Shown: positions 1 through 8,621 of the stretch, piece after piece
How the letters are laid out: each line of letters starts with the position of its first letter
How positions within the stretch are numbered: the first letter of the stretch is position 1
Origin: an uncultured Brevinema sp.
GTDB taxonomy: Bacteria; Spirochaetota; Brevinematia; Brevinematales; Brevinemataceae
Direction of reading: 5' to 3'
DNA: 16,778 bases
Assembly: GCA_947040475.1 (NCBI GenBank)
Contig: CAMRBT010000011.1
Span: 1-16,778, forward strand
Translations under genes and position numbers: made by a program
The notes under the pieces: model-generated
Database searches by the model: none
What the model was told of the DNA's origin: nothing
What the model saw: the letters and a program-made list of their open reading frames with translations, nothing else

Positions 1-599
1 TAGAAGAAATTATCACAGAAGGTAAGATGATTTACCAATCAGAACTTACACCTGCTCAAAGAATATTGACTGATGGATATCGTTTTCTTACTGATAAACC
101 TATTCTTATTGTTGCTAATTTATCAGAAGGTGAAGTTAATGATCCTACTCAAAATGCATACTGGGCTGCTCTCAATCAAAAAGCTGAACTACTTGGAGCA
201 GGAGTATTACATTTATCTGCTCAAATTGAACAAGAAATTTCAGAATTAGAGGACGATGAAGCAAAAGAATATATTGCAGAATTAGGTTGGGAAGACAGTG
301 GACTCAATAGATTAATCAAAGCTGGTTTTGAATTGCTAGGCTTGATTACTTACCTTACTACTGGCGAGATAGAAACTAGAGCTTGGACTCTTCGTCAAGG
401 AATGTTAGCACCAGAAGCTGCTGGAGTGATCCATACCGATATGCAAAAAGGTTTTATTCGTATGGAGACTGTATCTTATGAAGATCTTGTTATGGTAGGT
501 GCTTGGTCAAAAGCTAGAGAAAAAGGTGTTCTTCGTCAAGAGGGCAAAGAATATATTGTTAAAGATGGGGATGTAGTGCATTTCCTATTTAATAATTAA
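1..599 (+). CDS. ychF: Ribosome-binding ATPase YchF/OLA1 family, C-terminal part (5' end outside window)
   Basis: This is the 3' half of a YchF (Obg-like ATPase) gene. The reading frame is open from the first complete codon at base 3, so the ATG at 27 is an internal Met and the true start lies upstream of the window. The GTP/ATP-binding G domain is missing; what remains is part of the helical insert, the end of the G domain (KPILIVANLSE, near base 100) and the C-terminal TGS domain. The closing segment GVIHTDMQKGFIR, then the YEDLV and GDVVHFLFNN motifs, is the characteristic YchF C-terminus. Family members hydrolyse ATP and bind ribosomes or translation factors in the cytoplasm. A gap of 49 bp separates it from the next gene on the same strand, and no convincing terminator lies between, so it may lead the operon that ends with murG. 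Identification is secure; start and nucleotide-binding motifs cannot be assessed. Confidence 0.93.
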   Translation, partial: EEIITEGKMIYQSELTPAQRILTDGYRFLTDKPILIVANLSEGEVNDPTQNAYWAALNQKAELLGAGVLHLSAQIEQEISELEDDEAKEYIAELGWEDSGLNRLIKAGFELLGLITYLTTGEIETRAWTLRQGMLAPEAAGVIHTDMQKGFIRMETVSYEDLVMVGAWSKAREKGVLRQEGKEYIVKDGDVVHFLFNN

Positions 600-616
600 A
601 TTTTAATAATTAAATT
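589..616. repeat. 14-bp tandem duplication across the ychF stop codon
   Basis: TTAATAATTAAATT occurs twice head to tail (589-602 and 603-616). The first copy contains the last codons and TAA stop of ychF. Each copy holds the near-palindrome TTTAAT-A-ATTAAA. It is AT-only, so it is probably a slippage duplication rather than a functional site. Confidence 0.6.
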
Positions 617-648
617 TCAGCTTTTTTATAAATATATAGAGGATTGAT

Positions 649-2175
649 ATGGATACCACGCTTTTTGTTGTTTCTTTTTTTACTGTTACGATGACAATGT
701 CTATAGGCTATTTAATCATTAACAAATTTTTTCCTAATAAAAATGCTGAACTAGAGATTTCAAAGGCTTTTAAATCTGGGGACTATTCTACCGTAATAGA
801 ATTAACAGAAGATAAAGAACATATCGTTAAGAATTCTTTTAATGTTTATAGTTATGCCGCTCAAGCCAGAGTAAAATTAGAATTGTTCAAAGATGCTATT
901 AAATGGTGGAAAATGTTATTAGTAAAATTAGAGCTAAGTACCCAAGATAAAATATTTGTAGAATTAGAGCTGGGAGATTGCTATCTTGCTATGAAAGATT
1001 TAGACAGGGCTGAAGTACATTACAGAACAGCAGGCACATTAGTGCAAGGGCATGAAAAAGCTACTCACAAATTAGCAGAAGTTTTGTATTGTAAAAATAT
1101 GTTTGATATGTGTAGAAAAACCTTGAGAGTTGTTCTCAAAAAGAACCCCTCTTTAATCGATAGTAGAAAACTCTATGCAGAATGTTTAGCCTCTATGGGA
1201 CTCTATTCCAAAGCTATTCGTCATTATGGCTTATTAGAAAGAAAAAACGAAAATACCATTACTTATAATTATGCGACAACATTGAAAAGTTTGAAAATTT
1301 GGGAAAAAGCGTACGATTCTTACAATCTCCTTTTAGAAAGTGTTCAAGATATATCTTTAAAAGAAATCATTATTTGTGATTTGGTACAAACTTCTATAGC
1401 AATGAAAAAATATCACGAAAGTCTAGGACTGATAGATACTTATCTCAATCAAGTGGAAGAAGTTACTACTAAATTTGAATTGAGATACATGAGAGCTTCT
1501 ATATTTTCTTTAAGAGGCGATCAAATTATTGCTTTAAGAGAGTTTGAAATATTACATAGAGAAAATTCTATGTATAAAGACCTAGATAATATCATGGTAA
1601 AAAATAAAAAATGGCTAGATTATCCTTTTTTAAGTAATTACTATACTTCTAATGAAAAATTATTCGAATCATTAGTTATGAGATTAGCTCCTCCGGGATT
1701 GACAATTTTTAGACGATCCTCAAATTATTTTATGGGCGTTTTGGATAAAAAAGTATATGTTTTTTATAGAGAAATAAGAGAAATTGATGATCATTTTTTG
1801 AAAAAAATTGACAATCAAATCTTTCTAAATGTTACTAATATTGAAGAGCTTGAAATTTGGTCCTTAGAAAAATTAAGAGAAAGACAAGCTTTACGTAGTT
1901 ATGACTATAGAATTGTATCAAAAACGGATGATGATTTTTTAGTACAAGTTAATTTGGCAGTAGCTACAATAGACTTTGTAGATGATGGGCAACCCATGAA
2001 TTTTGTGGAAGGAATGAAAAATGTCCATGAAGTGATTCCTATCATCGTAGAAGATGCTGAAATTGTATTTAAGCAAGATTTTGATGATATAAAATCAGAT
2101 CCCCTAGTAGAAAATATTTTAAATAAAAAAAATACATTTTTAGATGATGAGTTACTATCAAAAGCATTAGATTAA
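649..2175 (+). CDS. Membrane-anchored tetratricopeptide (TPR) protein, function unknown
   Basis: A 508-residue protein starting at an ATG with a good ribosome-binding site (AGAGGA at 638-643, 5-nt spacing). Residues about 5-27 form one hydrophobic segment (LFVVSFFTVTMTMSIGYLII) followed by Lys/Asn residues. By the positive-inside rule this suggests an uncleaved inner-membrane anchor with the rest of the protein in the cytoplasm. Residues about 40-320 are a run of TPR-like helical pairs, for example LGDCYLAMKDLDRAEVHY and LAECLASMGLYSKAIRHY. The last ~180 residues are not clearly TPR and I do not recognise the domain. It ends 20 bp before murG and follows ychF on the same strand. The arrangement suggests cotranscription and perhaps a scaffold role at the membrane where MurG works, but that is inference. 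No catalytic motif is visible. Confidence 0.82.
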   Translation: MDTTLFVVSFFTVTMTMSIGYLIINKFFPNKNAELEISKAFKSGDYSTVIELTEDKEHIVKNSFNVYSYAAQARVKLELFKDAIKWWKMLLVKLELSTQDKIFVELELGDCYLAMKDLDRAEVHYRTAGTLVQGHEKATHKLAEVLYCKNMFDMCRKTLRVVLKKNPSLIDSRKLYAECLASMGLYSKAIRHYGLLERKNENTITYNYATTLKSLKIWEKAYDSYNLLLESVQDISLKEIIICDLVQTSIAMKKYHESLGLIDTYLNQVEEVTTKFELRYMRASIFSLRGDQIIALREFEILHRENSMYKDLDNIMVKNKKWLDYPFLSNYYTSNEKLFESLVMRLAPPGLTIFRRSSNYFMGVLDKKVYVFYREIREIDDHFLKKIDNQIFLNVTNIEELEIWSLEKLRERQALRSYDYRIVSKTDDDFLVQVNLAVATIDFVDDGQPMNFVEGMKNVHEVIPIIVEDAEIVFKQDFDDIKSDPLVENILNKKNTFLDDELLSKALD

Positions 2176-2195
2176 AGATTCTTGAGGATATTCAC

Positions 2196-3272
2196 ATGAA
2201 GGTATTAATTGGTGGTGGTGGTACTGGGGGACATTTAGTACCTGGAGTCGCTCTCTATAAAGAATTTAAAAAACATGATGTAGAATTACTTTATGTTTTG
2301 AGTGATAGAGACAAAGCCTATGATATTTCTAATTTATTAGAAGTTGATGAGCGTGTTTTTGTATCATTGATAGGAATTTCCCGTAAATTATCTTTTGGTA
2401 CCATCAAACAAATCTTTTCTATTTTCACAGCTTGGAGACAAGCGTTTAAAAAGATCAAACAATTCAATCCCGATTTTATGGTTATTACTGGTGGATATTT
2501 GTCTAATATTGTAGCTTTGTCTGCTTTTTTAATGAGAAAGCCTCTTTATATTTTAGAACAAAATAGTGCTGCTGGAATTACTAATAGAGTTTGGGCTATT
2601 TTTGCAAAAAATATTTTCACAACCTTTCCATCTCCTAAATTTATTCCCTTAAAAAAAGCTATTCAAACAGGCAATCCTTTATTATATACAGAATTTCTTA
2701 GTGTTAAAGAATCTTGTACCTTATTAGAATTACCCTCTCTTACAAAACCTGTAATAGGTATTTCTGGAGGATCACAGGGATCTCAAAAAATCAATGATCT
2801 TGTCCTAAAAATAATTCCTTCTTTAATAGAAAAGGGATATCAGATAGTATGGAGCTTGGGGACAAAAGAATATGAGCGATTTAATAAACAAAATTTATTA
2901 GCCCAACTAGAACAATATCAAGATAGTGTTAAAGTGTTTCGTTTTATTACTAGAATGGATGCCTTTTGGTCTGCGTCTTCTATGGTATTGGCAAGAGCTG
3001 GAGCTGGGACGGTATCAGAGTCTTTGTTATTTAAGACACCAAGTTTATTTATTCCTATTTTTCAATCACCAGACAATCATCAATATCTGAATGCAGAATT
3101 TCTCAAAGATAAATCTTGTGCAGAGATATTAGAAGAGCCAACACTTACAGAACAAAAATTGTTAGAAACGATAATAATGATGATGGATAATCAAGAACAA
3201 TATCGTAGTAAGTTTCCTACAAAAGAAGAACATCCAGCACAAACTATAACTTCTTTTTTATTATCAAAATAA
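2196..3272 (+). CDS. murG: UDP-GlcNAc : lipid I N-acetylglucosaminyltransferase MurG
   Basis: MurG transfers GlcNAc from UDP-GlcNAc to lipid I, giving lipid II at the cytoplasmic face of the inner membrane, the last cytoplasmic step of peptidoglycan synthesis. The 358-residue length is normal for the family. The N-terminal glycine-rich loop GGGGTGGH is at residues 6-13. The second G-loop, ISGGSQGSQKIND, begins near residue 189. The donor-binding signature ARAGAGTVSE (residues 266-275, Glu275 the expected UDP-GlcNAc contact) is followed by a DNHQ..NAEF motif. This is the two-Rossmann (GT-B) fold order of MurG. The ATG follows a GAGG ribosome-binding site with 8-nt spacing. It is the last gene of the probable ychF-TPR-murG unit and is followed by a strong terminator. 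No other mur/fts division-cluster gene is adjacent, so the usual dcw cluster is split here. Confidence 0.96.
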   Translation: MKVLIGGGGTGGHLVPGVALYKEFKKHDVELLYVLSDRDKAYDISNLLEVDERVFVSLIGISRKLSFGTIKQIFSIFTAWRQAFKKIKQFNPDFMVITGGYLSNIVALSAFLMRKPLYILEQNSAAGITNRVWAIFAKNIFTTFPSPKFIPLKKAIQTGNPLLYTEFLSVKESCTLLELPSLTKPVIGISGGSQGSQKINDLVLKIIPSLIEKGYQIVWSLGTKEYERFNKQNLLAQLEQYQDSVKVFRFITRMDAFWSASSMVLARAGAGTVSESLLFKTPSLFIPIFQSPDNHQYLNAEFLKDKSCAEILEEPTLTEQKLLETIIMMMDNQEQYRSKFPTKEEHPAQTITSFLLSK

Positions 3273-3294
3273 AAAATTCTCAATAAATATCAAT

Positions 3295-3337
3295 AAAAAA
3301 AGCTATCTAATTTCTCAAAGAGTTAGATAGCTTTTTT
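3295..3337. terminator. Bidirectional intrinsic terminator between murG and the convergent TPR gene
   Basis: A perfect 10-bp stem, AGCTATCTAA (3301-3310) with TTAGATAGCT (3323-3332), has a 12-nt loop. It is preceded by six A (3295-3300) and followed by six T (3332-3337), so it can work in both directions. It ends the murG transcript on + and the 926-residue TPR gene on -. Confidence 0.88.
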
Positions 3338-3370
3338 ATATAATGAATATTATTTTAATGACTTATTAGT

Positions 3371-3399
3371 ATGATAATCATCATTATGATGACTATCAT
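3371..3399. repeat. Imperfect 14-bp inverted repeat over the 3' end of the TPR gene
   Basis: Two 14-nt arms (3371-3384 and 3386-3399) match at 13 of 14 positions around a single central T. They are built from ATGAT/ATCAT blocks. The right arm includes the stop codon of the minus-strand TPR gene (3396-3398). It could form a 3'-end hairpin that protects the mRNA, just before the terminator at 3301-3337 is transcribed. Confidence 0.5.
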
Positions 3400-6176
3400 T
3401 TATATTTTTTACTTTCTTTACTGTCGGGATATTGTTCTATTAATCTTGTTTTAAATTTCTCAGCATTGTCAAAATCTTCTAATAAGATATAGGTTTGAAC
3501 AATCTTATCTAAGGCTCTAGCATAGTATTCTTCATCATAATTAGCAATAATATTAATATATAATTGTAATTGTTCTGCATATTTTTCCTGAGTAGAAAGT
3601 AATTCTGTAGCCTTGAATAAAGATTCAGCTCCATGTACAGGATCTCTAAGTACATGGATATCTTTGAAAATTTGTATGGCTTCTTCGATCTTATTTTCGT
3701 CAATCATCTTGTTGGCTAATTTATATAAATATTTCGCCTTTAATTGGGAGTCTTTTGTTTGAGATAAGGCACTATAAAACTCTTCAATAGAATTCTCATT
3801 ATTAAATTGATTGGCAAAAACTAAACGAGCTTGCTCTGCTTCTGGGGAATCGGGATAATTTTTAATTAATTGTACATGCAGTTGCTTGCTAATAAGTCTG
3901 TCTTTTTCGAGTTCTGCAAGCCTATACATGATATCAGGAACACCAAAGTGATTTGGATATTGTTTGAGAAATAAGTTAAAAGTTTCTTTTGTCTGATCAC
4001 TTTTGGAATAATCCAAACTCCAAGCTTCTCTCAATAGAGCATCGGCTATAATATCATTGTTTTTGGTAGATGTTCTGGTTTTATTGTAATATAGGGCAGC
4101 TTGAGTATATTGATTTTTGCTAAAATATCCATCTGCAAGTTTGAAATATAAATCAGTAATAAAAGTGCTTTTAGGGAAGTTTGCTATCATGTATTCTATA
4201 GTTTTTTCAGCTTTTGTGGTGTTTTGTGTTTCAAGATAACTAAAGGCAATTTCTGACCATAATAATTCTTCGAGATCATTTATTTCTTCAGAATTTTTAA
4301 TGGCATTGAGATATTTTTCATATTTTTGAACAGCTTCATCATGCCTATTTAAGGCTCTGAGTGTGGACGCTTCTGTAAGAAAAAGATCCACTTTGCGTGT
4401 TTTATTAGCTGTGAGCTTTGATGATTCTTGAAATAATAATAAAGCTTGCTCAAATTCACCCAATCTAAAAAAACTACGTGCTTGCATTTCTTTAAATTCT
4501 GAGACAATTTCTTTATTATTTGCTGTAAGTGCTATATCATTAATATCTAAAATAGCATTAAAATTCTCTGCTTTGAATTCTAGTTTAATGATAGCGAGTT
4601 GGGTATCTTGATAAAATTTAGAATCTGGAAAAGTACGGACTAGTTGTTTGAAAAGTTCTAAGGCTTTGTCGTTATTACGAAGATTGTATCTTGTTGCAGC
4701 TGAGTAATATAGGGCTTGATCGCTTTCTTTGGCGATAGGCCATATTTTCCACACACGATCAAAATATTCTAAAGAACGTTGAGGCTCATTGATACTATAA
4801 CTTCTCCCCAAGGCGATGAGAGCCTGTCTTTTTAGAGGGTCGTTGGACGAAACATTAACGATCTCTTGAAAATAACTACGAGCTTTTGCCTGATTATCGG
4901 TGTTGGCATGAGCATGTCCTAAAAATATCATAATCTCATCTTTTTTGGGGCTTTGAGGCTCTCTAATAAGGTAGTCATCAAATATTTCTATACTTTTTTT
5001 GAATTCTCTATCAAGAAGATAAGAGCGACCTACCCAATATAAAGCCTCATTTGCGTAGGCACTATAAGGGAATGATACTTGAATGTGATTTGCAGTGCGT
5101 CTTGTTGCCATAGAATTGGTTTTTAAAAAATTAATTTCTGCTATTTTAAGTAATGCCATAGCTTTTCTAGGTCCTGTATAGCCACTTTCTTTTAGATAAT
5201 AGATGAGAGCGTCGTCGTATTGTTTGAGAATGATATTTATGCTTGCAAGTTCTGTTGCTGCTCTTTCGAAATAGATGGAATTTTGATGGTAGGTGACAAT
5301 ACTCGAAAACAATTCATAAGCTTCTTGATATTTTTTTTGGTGTTTATAGAGTAATGCTGATTTAAAAATACCTTCATCTTGAAATCTATTATCCGTGTTA
5401 GCAATAGGCAAAAAATAAGAAAGAGCTTTTTCGTAATTTCCTTCTTGTAGTTCTATCTCGCCCATAAGACGTTGAATGGCAATATTAGTTTTTTTAGCTA
5501 AAACACTATCAGCATAAAATTTAGCTCTTTCTATATTGTTATTAACGACATCATTGAGAGCCATAAAATATTGGAGTTCGTCAAGATAAAGAGAATCAGG
5601 ATATAAAGCTTCAAAACTTTGCAATAAATTAGGAGCTTGTTTATAATTTTGGGTAAGGATAGCCTGATAAGCATATTTTACATGGGCTATTTCTTTATAG
5701 GGCGATCCTATAGGCGAATCATGAATATTTTTGATAAAAAATACAGCTTGAGTAATATTGTTATTATCAATATTAAGTTGGTACAAATCAAGCAAGGCTC
5801 GGTGTTTAATTTCCAAATTTTGAGCATTAGTTAAGCTTAAAAATAGTTCTTGAGCTTGAACGAAATCGCTTTTTTGTAAATAAGCATGAGCTTTTAACCA
5901 TGTAAGTTCATTGCTATAAATATTCAATGGATATTTTTTTTGAAATAAAACACTTTCTTTGAGAAAAAAAGAGTAGCGTTTTTGTTGAAAAAGTTGTATA
6001 ATTTGTTTGAAGTCATAACGTTGTGATAATGGAGATGTGTCATTTGTAAATAAAGTGTTTATATTTAATATATCTGAAGAGTCAGAAATCCTTAAAGATA
6101 GTTCTGGGGAATTGACTTTATAAGATTGAGAAAAAGCGAAAATAGGAAAAAAAAATATTAAAAAAAGTTTATACAT
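3396..6176 (-). CDS. Large exported TPR-repeat protein (926 residues)
   Basis: The protein starts with a short signal peptide: Lys at position 3, a very hydrophobic core (LFLIFFFPIFAF) and a likely cleavage site after AFS at residue 16, so export across the inner membrane is expected. From about residue 52 to the C-terminus it is a near-continuous array of TPR-like repeats of ~35-40 residues. Examples are GNYEKALSYF, LGEFEQALLLFQ, KNQYTQAALYYNKT and ENKIEEAIQIFKDI. This pattern resembles the TPR modules of periplasmic YbgF/BamD-type assembly proteins, though no outer-membrane anchor or enzyme domain is visible. A periplasmic scaffold role is inferred. It is divergent from ligA across a 106-bp gap. 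No Shine-Dalgarno sequence is apparent before its ATG (upstream minus-strand sequence AAATAAATAACG), unlike nearly every other gene here, so translation may be weak or the mRNA nearly leaderless. Confidence 0.85.
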   Translation of the reverse strand: MYKLFLIFFFPIFAFSQSYKVNSPELSLRISDSSDILNINTLFTNDTSPLSQRYDFKQIIQLFQQKRYSFFLKESVLFQKKYPLNIYSNELTWLKAHAYLQKSDFVQAQELFLSLTNAQNLEIKHRALLDLYQLNIDNNNITQAVFFIKNIHDSPIGSPYKEIAHVKYAYQAILTQNYKQAPNLLQSFEALYPDSLYLDELQYFMALNDVVNNNIERAKFYADSVLAKKTNIAIQRLMGEIELQEGNYEKALSYFLPIANTDNRFQDEGIFKSALLYKHQKKYQEAYELFSSIVTYHQNSIYFERAATELASINIILKQYDDALIYYLKESGYTGPRKAMALLKIAEINFLKTNSMATRRTANHIQVSFPYSAYANEALYWVGRSYLLDREFKKSIEIFDDYLIREPQSPKKDEIMIFLGHAHANTDNQAKARSYFQEIVNVSSNDPLKRQALIALGRSYSINEPQRSLEYFDRVWKIWPIAKESDQALYYSAATRYNLRNNDKALELFKQLVRTFPDSKFYQDTQLAIIKLEFKAENFNAILDINDIALTANNKEIVSEFKEMQARSFFRLGEFEQALLLFQESSKLTANKTRKVDLFLTEASTLRALNRHDEAVQKYEKYLNAIKNSEEINDLEELLWSEIAFSYLETQNTTKAEKTIEYMIANFPKSTFITDLYFKLADGYFSKNQYTQAALYYNKTRTSTKNNDIIADALLREAWSLDYSKSDQTKETFNLFLKQYPNHFGVPDIMYRLAELEKDRLISKQLHVQLIKNYPDSPEAEQARLVFANQFNNENSIEEFYSALSQTKDSQLKAKYLYKLANKMIDENKIEEAIQIFKDIHVLRDPVHGAESLFKATELLSTQEKYAEQLQLYINIIANYDEEYYARALDKIVQTYILLEDFDNAEKFKTRLIEQYPDSKESKKYK

Positions 6177-6282
6177 CGTTATTTATTTTAACTGATATTA
6201 GCACTTTTTTCAAGTTTTACTAGGTAATACCGAAAATCAATAAAAAATAATAATATAAAAATGGATAAACGAGGAGATTAAG

Positions 6283-8559
6283 ATGAGTGTGGAACGGTTA
6301 AAAGAACTGAGAGTTATAATAGAACATCATAATAAAGTATATTTTCAAAAAGATAACCCTGAAATAACAGATGCTGAATATGATAAATTATTTAAAGAGC
6401 TTTTAGAATTAGAACAACAATATCCTGAAGAATTCGCTTTAGACTCTCCCGCATTAAAAATTGGATCTCCGGCTCTTACTGAATTCAAATCTTATAAGCA
6501 TCATTATAGAATGTATAGCCTCAATAATGCGATGACAAAAGATGAATTTCTAGCATTTTTTCGTACGGTTACCACGGTTACTGTGGTCTCCTTTGCTACT
6601 CCTAGTATTGTTTTGGAATATAAATTTGATGGATTGGCAATAGAGTTAGTTTATAAAGATAGACTTTTAGTACAAGCTTCAACACGTGGTGATGGGGAAT
6701 TTGGAGAATTAGTAACTGAAAATATTAGAACAGTGCAAAATATTCCTTTGCGTCTTGATGATAAAGCACCCAATGATCTCGTTATCTATGGTGAAGTTAT
6801 TATGCTCAAAGAAAATTTCATAGAGTTAAACAAAGAAAGAGCTGCCAAGGGTGAAAAAGTATTTGCTAACCCAAGGAATGCCGCAGCTGGCAGTGTGCGT
6901 CTTTTAGATTCTAAACAAACGGCAATGAGAAAATTACAATTTTATGCTTATGATTGTAAAACTACAGATACTGATTCTTCATTATCTCTATTAAATTTAC
7001 ATACGCATAGAATGGATTATTTAACAGAGATCGGATTTTCGATTTCTCCAGAAAGAAAAATTATTCACTCAGGAAATACTCACGAAGCAGCAATGTTTTA
7101 TGATGCAGTTGTTGCAAAAAGAGATGACTTAGCTTTTGAAATAGATGGACTAGTGGCAAAAGTAGTAATGGACGAAATTAAAGATGTTTTAGGTTTTGCA
7201 GATAGAGCTCCAAAATGGGCTATAGCTTGGAAATTTGAAGCAGAAGAAACCCAAACACAATTATTAAATGTCGAATATGAAGTGGGGCGAACAGGAGCTA
7301 TCACTCCAGTTGCTATTTTAGAAGCTGTAGAATTAGCGGGTGTTACTATATCAAGAGCATCATTGCATAATTTTGATTACATAAAAGAGAATGACTTTCG
7401 TATTAATGATACTGTTGTTATTAAAAGAGCAGGAGATGTGATACCTTTTGTCGTAAGATCTGTACTAGAAAGTAGACCTGCTAATGCTAAAGCAATCCAA
7501 GAACCTCAACAATGTCCTGTTTGTGGCTCTACAACAGTTCGAGATAAAATTATTGGTGATGAAAATGCTAGAGTTTTAAGATGTTCTAATATTACTTGTG
7601 TGGGTGTTGCAAAAGCTCGTTTGAAATATTTTGTATCAAGAGCGGGATTAAATATAGATGGTTTTGGAGAAAAAATCGTAGAAATATTATTTGATAAAGG
7701 CTTTCTAGGTTCTTCAATGAATGATTATGCAGATTCTTTTGCTGCTATTTTTAAATTAGAACAGCACAAGGAAGAATTATTACAGCTAGACGGTTTTGGA
7801 GAAAAAAGCATTACTCAACTATTAATAAATATAGATAAGAGAAAATCCACAGACTTAGCAACTTTCGTTAAAGCTTTTGGTATTAAAGGAATAGGAGCTG
7901 CAGCAGCTGATAAATTAGCTAAATATTTTAAAGAATTGGATAATATTATTGGCGCTTACCTTCAAGACGGTGGGGAATATCAAAAATGGCAAAAAATTTC
8001 AGAAATGAGAAGCTCTATAGAAGAAACAGTTAAGAAAAAAAATGGGATGACGGCAGAAAAAATTGCTCAAGATGTAGAATTAAAAGCAACTAAAAAAACA
8101 TTAGACGAAAAACTATCTTCCTTAAGATCCAAAGAATCAACTCTTGTGCAGGAACTAGTCTTAGGATTTAGTGCTACAGAAGAATTAATTGAATTCTCAT
8201 TACATGCACGGCATCATCAAGAATTAAAGTTACTTTTAGAAACTGATTTTAACATCGTATACGAAAATAAAATAAAAGTTTTCTTAGGCTACAATGTCTT
8301 TAATGGTAAAAAAGTATTAATGACAGGTAAATCTGAATTTTTGCATTCAAGACAAGAAATATTAGATTTTATGGAAAGTTTATCTATTGAGATAATGCCT
8401 GGAGTCACTAAAAAATTAGATTATCTTATTGTTGGCGGACACCCTGGAGCTGAAAAAGTTAAAAAAGCATTGGACTTAGGCGTGCCTATCCTACAAGAAA
8501 AAGATTTCTTTGATAAATTGGATCCAAATATTTTAGAGCTATATCAGAGTTCTAAGTAA
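6283..8559 (+). CDS. ligA: NAD+-dependent DNA ligase LigA, with an extra charged segment
   Basis: LigA seals nicks in replication and repair using NAD+. All the usual domains are present. The Ia region (residues 1-~75) is followed by the adenylation domain with nucleophile Lys114 in KFDG, then RGDG (135-138), YGEV (169-172), FANPRNAAAGSVR (194-206), DGLVAKV (288-294) and WKFEAEE (316-322). An OB fold begins at EVGRTGAITP (333-342). The four-Cys zinc finger is Cys411/414/434/439. Helix-hairpin-helix repeats follow (DGFGEK at 459-464 and 503-508; GIKGIG at 533-538), and a C-terminal BRCT domain covers about 670-745. At 758 residues it is ~90 longer than typical bacterial LigA (about 670). The excess is mostly a Lys/Glu-rich segment at about 559-625, between the third and fourth HhH elements. 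The start has a strong ribosome-binding site (GAGGAG, 5-6 nt before ATG). Confidence 0.96.
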   Translation: MSVERLKELRVIIEHHNKVYFQKDNPEITDAEYDKLFKELLELEQQYPEEFALDSPALKIGSPALTEFKSYKHHYRMYSLNNAMTKDEFLAFFRTVTTVTVVSFATPSIVLEYKFDGLAIELVYKDRLLVQASTRGDGEFGELVTENIRTVQNIPLRLDDKAPNDLVIYGEVIMLKENFIELNKERAAKGEKVFANPRNAAAGSVRLLDSKQTAMRKLQFYAYDCKTTDTDSSLSLLNLHTHRMDYLTEIGFSISPERKIIHSGNTHEAAMFYDAVVAKRDDLAFEIDGLVAKVVMDEIKDVLGFADRAPKWAIAWKFEAEETQTQLLNVEYEVGRTGAITPVAILEAVELAGVTISRASLHNFDYIKENDFRINDTVVIKRAGDVIPFVVRSVLESRPANAKAIQEPQQCPVCGSTTVRDKIIGDENARVLRCSNITCVGVAKARLKYFVSRAGLNIDGFGEKIVEILFDKGFLGSSMNDYADSFAAIFKLEQHKEELLQLDGFGEKSITQLLINIDKRKSTDLATFVKAFGIKGIGAAAADKLAKYFKELDNIIGAYLQDGGEYQKWQKISEMRSSIEETVKKKNGMTAEKIAQDVELKATKKTLDEKLSSLRSKESTLVQELVLGFSATEELIEFSLHARHHQELKLLLETDFNIVYENKIKVFLGYNVFNGKKVLMTGKSEFLHSRQEILDFMESLSIEIMPGVTKKLDYLIVGGHPGAEKVKKALDLGVPILQEKDFFDKLDPNILELYQSSK

Positions 8560-8571
8560 TTGATAATATAC

Positions 8572-8606
8572 AAAAAAAAACACTCTTATTACAAGAGTGT
8601 TTTTTA
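8572..8606. terminator. Bidirectional intrinsic terminator between ligA and the lipoprotein gene
   Basis: A 7-bp stem CACTCTT (8581-8587) / AAGAGTG (8593-8599) has loop ATTAC. It is flanked by nine A (8572-8580) and six T (8600-8605) that extend the pairing. It serves the two convergent genes ending at 8559 (+) and 8622 (-). Confidence 0.88.
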
Positions 8607-8621
8607 TTTTTACTTTTTTTT

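Noticed and set aside
6261..6281. Six-codon upstream ORF (ATG to TAA) just before ligA
   Set aside because: No ribosome-binding site, and its sequence is explained by the GAGGAG site of ligA itself.
7098..7304. Minus-strand open frame inside ligA (68 codons), and similar short frames inside other genes
   Set aside because: Shadows of well-identified genes, without ribosome-binding sites or recognisable products.
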